64,000 bases of DNA from Betaproteobacteria bacterium (lineage in GTDB: Bacteria > Pseudomonadota > Gammaproteobacteria > Burkholderiales > Casimicrobiaceae): positions 1 through 64,000 of the forward strand of contig JAAFJA010000013.1 in assembly GCA_013298765.1 (NCBI GenBank). Direction: 5' to 3'. Shown piece by piece: positions 58,449 to 64,000 of the stretch. How positions within the stretch are numbered: position 1 is the first letter of the stretch; the number at the start of each line of letters is the position of its first letter. A model generated the notes under the pieces. The model ran no database searches. It saw only the letters and a program-made list of their open reading frames with translations, and had not been told where the DNA came from. A program made the translations under genes and the position numbers.

Positions 58449-59507
58449 CTAACGCGTGAGAGTAACTTTTGAGAGAAATCGTGGTTCATCGGGGTTTCGC
58501 CCCCGTGCCCTTGCAAGCGCTTCAACGAGTGGATAAAAACTTTGGATCGCACAAATTGGATCGAGCAGCGGATGCGGTGCGGCGACCATTGGCAGATCAA
58601 CGATCACCCCAGCGACGGCATCATCAATCGGCGCCGCAAGCAACACCCGCGCACCGCGCTCGCGCATCTCGGTTGCCAATCGAATCAGACCCACCTGTGA
58701 TGGGCCACGGGGCGCGAAAATCAGGAGCGGATAGCCTTCTTCGATGAGCGCCATCGGGCCGTGCTTGACCTCTGCGCCCGAGAACGCTTCGGCTTGAATT
58801 CCGCAGGTTTCTTTGAACTTGAGCGCTGCCTCTTGTGCGATCGCAAGTCCAGCGCCGCGACCAATAACAAAGAGGCGATCAACCGATGTAAGTGTGGAAA
58901 GCGCCGAACTCCAGTCAATCTCGGCCGCGATCTGAAGCGCGGGTGCGAGCTCTGGCAAGGCTGCCACCAGCGCTTCGTCGCGTGACCAATGAGCAACGAG
59001 TTGAGCACCCGCTGCAAGCTGCGCAATAAAACTCTTGGTTGCCGCCACGCTTTGCTCTTTCCCAGCGCAGAGCGGGATCGTGTACTCCGCAGCGCGTGCA
59101 AGTGGCGAGTCTTCGACGTTCACGAAGGCTGCGGTAATTGCACCATCGCGGCGGAAATATTCCGTCGGCGCAATCAAATCAGGACTTCGCCCCGACTGCG
59201 AAAACGCAAACACCGCGATGCCCTTTCCAGAAAGTGGCGCGTTTTCCATCGTGATGAGCGACATCGGCAACGAGGTCACCCAAGAACCTAGTCGCGCCAT
59301 CACCAGATAGCCAAAAAAACTCGCAGCATGATCTGAACTTCCACGAGCTACCGTACAAGCTATCGGGGGCGGAGATTCAATTAGTTTATTAGCAAGGTAA
59401 AAAATTTTCTCTTCGTTGCACTTGATTTGTCGGGCTACAACAGAAAAAGCTTCTCTGCTTTCCGCGAGCATGTGTGTGCTTGTGTGAGTGCTCATGTGTG
59501 TGCTCAC
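58449..59507 (-). CDS. SIS-domain glucosamine-6-phosphate deaminase (NagB-II type)
   Basis: A 352-aa double-SIS protein related to the isomerase half of GlmS. TVARGSSDHAASFFGYL, AFSQSGRSPDLIAPTEYF, AATKSFIAQLAAGAQL and EVKHGPMALIEEGYPLL are clear. In clusters lacking classical nagB this family converts glucosamine-6-phosphate to fructose-6-phosphate and ammonia. The N-terminus reads MSTHMSTHTSTHM from a 12-bp tandem repeat, giving three in-frame starts: GTG 59507 (overlapping the nagA stop as GTGA), ATG 59495 and ATG 59471. The conserved part begins after the last one. Confidence 0.87.
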   Translation of the reverse strand: MSTHMSTHTSTHMLAESREAFSVVARQIKCNEEKIFYLANKLIESPPPIACTVARGSSDHAASFFGYLVMARLGSWVTSLPMSLITMENAPLSGKGIAVFAFSQSGRSPDLIAPTEYFRRDGAITAAFVNVEDSPLARAAEYTIPLCAGKEQSVAATKSFIAQLAAGAQLVAHWSRDEALVAALPELAPALQIAAEIDWSSALSTLTSVDRLFVIGRGAGLAIAQEAALKFKETCGIQAEAFSGAEVKHGPMALIEEGYPLLIFAPRGPSQVGLIRLATEMRERGARVLLAAPIDDAVAGVIVDLPMVAAPHPLLDPICAIQSFYPLVEALARARGRNPDEPRFLSKVTLTR

Positions 59508-60640
59508 GCGCGCTCCTGAGACTTACCTTCGACGAACACATCCGTGAGCTTGAGATCACGGTCTAGCACGAGCACGTCAGCGAACGCCCCCGGCGCGATG
59601 CGACCGCGATCCGTGATGTTCAAAAAATCGCACGCGTAGGTAGACGTGCGGCGCACAGCGCCCAGCAAATCCAGCTGCAACACGTTGACCAAGTTTCGAA
59701 ACGCCTCATCCATGGTGAGCGTTGAGCCGGCTAGCGTTCCGTCAGCTAGTCGCACGCCCCCCAAACATTTGGTAACAGTGTGGCGTCCAAGACGATATTC
59801 GCCATCTGGCATTCCTGCAGCCGCCGTCGAATCGGTGACGCAGTAAACGCAGGGAATCGAGCGCATTGCGACACGAAGCGCGCCCTCGTGCACATGCTGC
59901 AGATCAGGAATGATCTCAGCGTAGCGCGCGTGCGCGAGCGCAGCGCCCACCAAGCCGGGTTTACGGTGATGCATGCCACTCATCGCATTAAAAAGATGCG
60001 TCACCCCCCGCGCGCCACTCGTGAAGCCAGCGCGGCCTTCCTCGTAGCTCGCTTCGCTGTGGCCGAGCTGAACGACAAACCCCGCACGGCTTAAATTTTG
60101 AATGGTCTCATTCGCACCCGGCAATTCAGGGGCGAGCGTAATCAGTTTGATCGGAGCCACAGCGTGAAGCGCTTGCAATTCTTCTCCGTCGAAATCGCGA
60201 GCAAACGGCGGTTGCGCGCCGAGTTTGCCATCGCTGATATATGGCCCCTCGAGATGCACGCCGAGAATTCGTGCGCCAAAGACGCTCGTCGTTTGCTGTG
60301 CGCTCATCACATCAGCCAAACCGGTGAAAGCGTGCACAAGATCATCGCGCGGCGCGGTAAGCGTGGTGGCGAGCATGGCGGTCGTTCCGTGTCGCGCGTG
60401 GAGGCGCGCGATGGCGCTGCACGCGTTGCCCGCATCCATCATGTCGTGCCCGCCGCCGCCATGCACGTGTAGATCGACGAAGCCAGGAACAATGATCGGC
60501 CAATCGCCGCTGCGCACCCTCGCGCTGTTGATCGGATGCCCTGAAATGCTTTCAATTCGCCCACCGGCGAAGCTCACTTGGCCCTCGACGAAGCCGTCTG
60601 CCGTTGCGATGTATCCACGCAGTTGATGCGTCACACTCAC
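59504..60640 (-). CDS. nagA: N-acetylglucosamine-6-phosphate deacetylase
   Basis: Removes the acetyl group from GlcNAc-6-phosphate to give glucosamine-6-phosphate. 378 aa amidohydrolase; FVDLHVHGGGGHDMMD, GVHLEGPYIS (metal Glu), VQLGHSEASYEEG (His), THLFNAMSGMHHRKPG (His) and CVTDSTAAAGMPDGEY (catalytic Asp) are present. It overlaps nagR upstream and the SIS gene downstream by four bases each. Confidence 0.95.
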   Translation of the reverse strand: MSVTHQLRGYIATADGFVEGQVSFAGGRIESISGHPINSARVRSGDWPIIVPGFVDLHVHGGGGHDMMDAGNACSAIARLHARHGTTAMLATTLTAPRDDLVHAFTGLADVMSAQQTTSVFGARILGVHLEGPYISDGKLGAQPPFARDFDGEELQALHAVAPIKLITLAPELPGANETIQNLSRAGFVVQLGHSEASYEEGRAGFTSGARGVTHLFNAMSGMHHRKPGLVGAALAHARYAEIIPDLQHVHEGALRVAMRSIPCVYCVTDSTAAAGMPDGEYRLGRHTVTKCLGGVRLADGTLAGSTLTMDEAFRNLVNVLQLDLLGAVRRTSTYACDFLNITDRGRIAPGAFADVLVLDRDLKLTDVFVEGKSQERA

Positions 60641-61410
60641 CTCGGCTCGGCAGAGGCCGCACTCACGCTGCTCGCCCGCGTCAGCTCGGCCACAAATTCA
60701 TACACATCGGCTCGGCAGTAAGAATCAGTCAATTCAATCGCGCGGCCTTCCATCGAATATCCAACGCGGGTCACGTAGATCAGCGCAGTGCCCTTCGCGA
60801 TCTCGAGCAGTTGCGCTTGATCCGCAGTTGCATTCACTGCAGTGAGCTTTTGCAGCGCGCGAACCACTGGTGTACCCGCGTGATCGAGATACGAATAAAG
60901 CGATTGATCGATGGCCGTTGGGTTAGGAACGAGGACTTCGGGAAGACGACTGTATTCAATGGCCATCGGACTCTCGTCCGCACGACGCAAGCGCTTCAGG
61001 CGAGTCACACGTGCGCCCGGCGAGAGGCCGAGCGAAACGAGCTCCTGCGCGTTTGCGACCGCGATATCGCGCTGCAGCCACGTGGACGAGCTCGCTAGCC
61101 CGCGAAGTCGAAGCTCCTCCGAAAAACTTGAGAGACGCGACAGCGGCTGTTCAAGATGCGGCGCGATGTAGGTGCCCGATCCGGGCTTACGGACCACCAA
61201 ACCCTTCTCGGAGACGACTTTCAGCGCCCGCCGCGCAGTGACGCGCGAAACATCGAGCAATTCAACCAGTTGCCGCTCGGACGGCAGCCCATGATCGGCA
61301 GGCCACGCCTTGCTCGATATCAATTCCGACATCTTCCGTGCGATTTGCAAGTACTTTGGCGCGGGGTCGATCTCGCTCGGCCGTAAATGCTTAAGCTCGG
61401 TGGGGGTCAT
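60637..61410 (-). CDS. nagR: GntR/HutC-family regulator of the amino-sugar operon (NagR-like)
   Basis: A 257-aa regulator with an N-terminal winged helix (LPSERQLVELLDVSRVTARRALKVV, about 40-65, then KPGSGTYI) and a C-terminal UTRA effector domain (YSRLPEVLVPNPTAIDQSLYSYLD, GTALIYVTRVGYSM, DSYCRADVYEF). Proteobacterial NagR/NagQ proteins of this family repress GlcNAc genes and respond to amino-sugar phosphates. Being inside the operon, it is probably autoregulated. Direct TACCA repeats upstream of the first gene could be its site. Confidence 0.88.
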   Translation of the reverse strand: MTPTELKHLRPSEIDPAPKYLQIARKMSELISSKAWPADHGLPSERQLVELLDVSRVTARRALKVVSEKGLVVRKPGSGTYIAPHLEQPLSRLSSFSEELRLRGLASSSTWLQRDIAVANAQELVSLGLSPGARVTRLKRLRRADESPMAIEYSRLPEVLVPNPTAIDQSLYSYLDHAGTPVVRALQKLTAVNATADQAQLLEIAKGTALIYVTRVGYSMEGRAIELTDSYCRADVYEFVAELTRASSVSAASAEPR

Positions 61411-61454
61411 GCGTGCTTCACTGAATTGAAATGAAAACCATTGTGTATCAAACG

Positions 61455-62585
61455 CTACTGCGTTTGTACCTCTTCAGCCGATACGGCATAAACCCCATCT
61501 AGCCACGCAACCACTTCGCCGGCGGCAGGATGCTCGAATGCCTCGTACTTCGCTCGTAGCGCCGCGCGCCGCGCACCGAGCCGAAGTAAGCCAGCGTCCT
61601 GGAACGCCAGCAAATCTTCGCGTAGCGCGAGTTCGAGAGGTGATCCAACGATCGTGCGCGCAGCAGACTCGAAGGCAGATGCGTAGTCGTAGCGATCACC
61701 TTTCGCATAGAGCTCGGCGAGACTCAATGCCGGGATCAAGCTGAGGGTGGGCTGCAGCGCGGGATTGATCATGTGCGCAGCAATGAGGGAGGCGTTGGCT
61801 GCGTCGCGCCCGGTAAAGGCGCGAAGATGAAGCTGACTTGACATCCGGGGGCCGTCGTTCACGGGATAGTTATCCCACAACGTCGGCGCACGACGCAGTT
61901 GCTCGGAAATGGCTTCAAGATGTGATCGGCTAATCTGCCGTGAGCACACTTCGGGGCCGGTCCAGAACACCTCAATCGCAGGATCAAGCGCGGCGCCAAG
62001 CGTTTCTAGATAATGATGAGGCCGCGCTCCGAATACCCGGTCGAGCACGATGTCGCTGCTGTAGTAGCTCGGACAGACAACGAACTTCGCATTGGGATGC
62101 GCACGCGTTGCCTCGCCCACGATTTGAAGTTGAACCGACGCCAGGTCCTCGCCGATACCCTCCATGTCATCGAAGAGAATCGCAATACGCTCAACGCCAA
62201 GGCTCGCAAGCCGCGTGATCTGCGCTCGAAAAATCGAGAGGCGAGCCTCCGTGAGCGAGTCTTGCAATCCGTACGGGCTGATACCCACGCCAAACTCGAC
62301 GCCGAGGCTTTTGCAGGCGCGCCCGAATTCGGCGACGTTCGCCATCCATGCGTCGCGGTAAGGCGAATCCCACTCGCGCCTGAGCGCACGATCGGCCTTC
62401 GGCGCGTAGAGGTATCGCGAAAAGCCGGCGGCTGCGACGCGCTGCAACACGTATCGTCGCTCGTCCCAAGACCAGGACGGGCCAAAGAAGCCTTCCACGA
62501 TACCGAGCGGTGGCGTCACTCTGCTCACACTCCTGCTAAAGACGTCGGTCGACTTAAACGCACTCGATGAGCGCTCAACACACAT
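61455..62585 (-). CDS. GH84-family beta-N-acetylglucosaminidase
   Basis: First gene of the operon. The 376-aa product is essentially a GH84 catalytic barrel: GIVEGFFGPSWSWDERRYVL, YLYAPKADRALRREW, RIAILFDDMEGIG with the adjacent catalytic Asp139-Asp140, FWTGPEVCS (about 207-215) and LWDNYPVNDG (about 236-245). GH84 enzymes remove beta-linked GlcNAc by substrate-assisted catalysis; human O-GlcNAcase belongs here. No signal peptide is seen, so it is predicted cytoplasmic. The first 25 codons lack family sequence; GTG codons at V20/V23 after an AGGAG are alternative starts. It likely releases GlcNAc from imported cell-wall or chitin-type saccharides. Confidence 0.87.
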   Translation of the reverse strand: MCVERSSSAFKSTDVFSRSVSRVTPPLGIVEGFFGPSWSWDERRYVLQRVAAAGFSRYLYAPKADRALRREWDSPYRDAWMANVAEFGRACKSLGVEFGVGISPYGLQDSLTEARLSIFRAQITRLASLGVERIAILFDDMEGIGEDLASVQLQIVGEATRAHPNAKFVVCPSYYSSDIVLDRVFGARPHHYLETLGAALDPAIEVFWTGPEVCSRQISRSHLEAISEQLRRAPTLWDNYPVNDGPRMSSQLHLRAFTGRDAANASLIAAHMINPALQPTLSLIPALSLAELYAKGDRYDYASAFESAARTIVGSPLELALREDLLAFQDAGLLRLGARRAALRAKYEAFEHPAAGEVVAWLDGVYAVSAEEVQTQ

Positions 62586-62608
62586 CGACTTACTGATGGC
62601 GAAAATAG

Positions 62609-62624
62609 TACCACTTTAATACCA
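62609..62624 (-). promoter_or_regulatory. Candidate NagR operator (direct repeats)
   Basis: TACCA occurs at 62609-62613 and 62620-62624, 11 bp apart, i.e. TGGTA twice one helical turn apart on the operon strand, 24-39 bp upstream of the GH84 start. GntR/HutC regulators often bind TGGTA-type half-sites, but usually as inverted repeats; here they are direct. Confidence 0.3.
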
Positions 62625-62983
62625 CCATTGAACTTGAGACGTGAACGAACTTTTTTTTACGTAGGCGCGGAGATACTCGCTAGATACGTCAGCATCCAAC
62701 GACGCAGACTTCGTGGGCCAATCGTACGATGCTAATCGATATGCAACATTTCTCACATAGCGCCCACTTAATTGGGTCTAAGTGAGTGATTGATGCTATT
62801 TTGCTATCGTCTCCGATTGCTTCTATCCCCTATAAATCAGAGCGTTTAATTAAAAACCCTATTAACGCCCAAGCGGCACACGCAAGCAAAGCGCACGAAC
62901 CACAAACGCGGGAAGTTACGCACAATTCCACGCAGTTTCAATTTCTATAATCCTTCAACTAATTTTCCGGCGGGATTCCTTTC
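62625..62983. other. Divergent control region between the operon and the symporter
   Basis: No gene seen. It carries copy G of the 84-bp element (62762-62845) and an AT-rich stretch TTTAATTAAAAACCCTATT (62844-62862). The promoters of the amino-sugar operon and of the symporter must both lie here. Confidence 0.45.
62762..62845. repeat. 84-bp dispersed palindromic element, copy G
   Basis: Left arm GCCCACTTAATTGGGTC (62762-62778), right arm CCCCTATAAATCAGAGCG (62827-62844), starts 65 bp apart. The centre reads TGCT rather than TCGA, so this is a partly worn copy. Confidence 0.65.
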
Positions 62984-64000
62984 ATGCTTATCACCTCAGT
63001 CGTCGTCTACATGGCGATCACGATTGGTATCGGCCTTTGGGCTGCGAAAAACGTCCACAACACGAAGGACTACCTGGTCGCCGGTCGCTCGTTGCCGCTG
63101 TCCATCAATATGGCCACTGTATTCGCTACGTGGTTCGGTGCCGAGACTGTGCTTTCGGTCAGCGCGACTTTTGCGCGAGACGGGTTGGTTGGCATCCCCG
63201 CTGACCCGTTTGGTGCCACGGCCTGCCTGCTCATCGCTGCACTTTGCTTCGCCAAAGTGTTCTACCGCATGAACTTGATGACGCTGGGCGACTTCTATCG
63301 CAAGCGCTACGACTCGAAAATCGAAGTGGTCACCAGTCTTTGCGTTTCGATTAGCTATCTCGGGTGGACAAGCGCCCAGCTCACGGCCCTCGGTCTCGTC
63401 ATCTGGATTCTCTCGGGTGGCGCGCTCACGCTCACGCAAGGAATCATCATTGGAGCGGCCATCGTATTGGTCTACACGATTTTTGGCGGCATGTGGTCAA
63501 TTGCATTTACAGACGTGTTGCAAACCGTCGTCATCATCGTCGGTCTGAGCGTGGTCGCGTTTGTTTTAGGTGACATGGCTGGCGGGGCAAGCAAGGTCAT
63601 TGCCACCGCAGCGGCAGAAGGCAAGCTGCAGTTTTTCCCTTCTGGCGGACTCTCTGATTGGCTCACCTGGATCGCTGCATTTTTGACCATCGCGCTCGGC
63701 TCAATCCCTCAACAAGACGTGTTCCAGCGAATGACCTCGGCGAAGGACGAAAAAACGGCTGTACGCGGTACCGTATTCGGTAGCGTCATTTATCTATTCT
63801 TTGCGTTTGTGCCGATGTTCATTGCTTTCTCGGCGCTCATGATCGATCCTACGCTGCGTGAACTGTTCAAGAGCGAGGACGCGCGCGAAATCCAGCGCGT
63901 CCTGCCCGACATTATTTTGAACAAGACACCGCTCTACATACAGATCCTGTTCTTTGGTGCGCTGCTCTCAGCAATCATGTCAACCGCATCCGGCGCGCTC
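62984..64000 (+). CDS. Sodium:solute symporter family protein (3' end outside the window)
   Basis: Partial: 339 codons before the window ends, with no stop. The N-terminus (MLITSVVVYMAITIGIGLWA, then DYLVAGRSLPLSINMATVFATWFGAETVLS) and the core SIPQQDVFQRMTSAKDEKTA and LFFGALLSAIMSTASGALL are those of SSS/LeuT-fold symporters. About nine membrane helices are visible. Substrate cannot be assigned. Its divergence from the amino-sugar operon allows, but does not prove, a sugar or amino-sugar role. Confidence 0.88.
   Translation, partial: MLITSVVVYMAITIGIGLWAAKNVHNTKDYLVAGRSLPLSINMATVFATWFGAETVLSVSATFARDGLVGIPADPFGATACLLIAALCFAKVFYRMNLMTLGDFYRKRYDSKIEVVTSLCVSISYLGWTSAQLTALGLVIWILSGGALTLTQGIIIGAAIVLVYTIFGGMWSIAFTDVLQTVVIIVGLSVVAFVLGDMAGGASKVIATAAAEGKLQFFPSGGLSDWLTWIAAFLTIALGSIPQQDVFQRMTSAKDEKTAVRGTVFGSVIYLFFAFVPMFIAFSALMIDPTLRELFKSEDAREIQRVLPDIILNKTPLYIQILFFGALLSAIMSTASGAL

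Overview
The window reads as chromosome of a betaproteobacterium, probably of the Burkholderiales type. The evidence is several gene orders familiar from that class: yceD-rpmF-plsX-fabH-fabD-(fabG)-acpP-fabF, pyrG-kdsA-eno-ftsB, ratA-rnfH next to smpB, trmJ divergent from suhB, and folP-glmM. GC content looks moderate to high in the housekeeping genes, and visibly lower around 40.7-42.9 kb and in several intergenic stretches. No insertion sequence, prophage, CRISPR array or rRNA was seen.

Layout. 0-20 kb: tRNA-Ser, lysC and the fatty-acid/phospholipid cluster on the minus strand. The cluster is split between fabD and fabG by about 11 kb that encodes two very large repetitive exported proteins, a small exported protein, an ECF-like sigma factor and a Ser/Thr kinase. 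19.6-34.4 kb: mostly housekeeping (maf, RsmI-like methylase, tRNA-Leu, smpB, lrgAB, ratA, rnfH, trmJ, suhB, mutS, an iron-binding protein, a TrmH-type methylase, ftsB, eno). 34.4-40.2 kb: kdsA, pyrG, an NADP-dependent reductase and a TPR-GGDEF protein. 40.2-48 kb is accessory: two decayed gene fragments, a DUF4062 (TIR-like) protein, an unknown protein, a HEPN-like/CBS protein, a broken hydrolase, a leucine-rich-repeat exported protein and two envelope/stress-type proteins. 48-52.4 kb: DUF599, glmM, folP and an Alphaproteobacteria-type 5-aminolevulinate synthase. 52.4-62.6 kb: a compact amino-sugar operon (GH84 hydrolase, NagR-like regulator, nagA, SIS-type deaminase, murQ, AmpG-like transporter, NagX-like membrane protein, GHL10-like lipoprotein, GlcNAc kinase), with a divergent sodium:solute symporter cut by the window end. 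Together these genes would import, hydrolyse, phosphorylate and deacetylate GlcNAc/MurNAc sugars and feed them to fructose-6-phosphate.

The most unusual signal is not a gene. A family of about 84-bp elements recurs at least ten times in 64 kb (124, 11738, 16184, 19530, 25188, 31063, 38361, 47963, 53639, 62762). Each has two 17-19-bp palindromes of the form GCCC-(AT-rich 10)-GGGC whose starts are 65-67 bp apart, and usually TCGA at or within one base of the midpoint. The elements lie between genes in every orientation, two copies overlap stop codons, and one sits in frame inside a coding sequence. Three further points deserve attention: a bipartite promoter-like motif shared by the three exported-protein genes beside the sigma factor; the DUF4062/unknown/HEPN-CBS trio as a candidate defence module; and a cytoplasmic-looking GH84 enzyme in the amino-sugar operon. 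All calls rest on reading the sequence and on family knowledge; no database search was possible.
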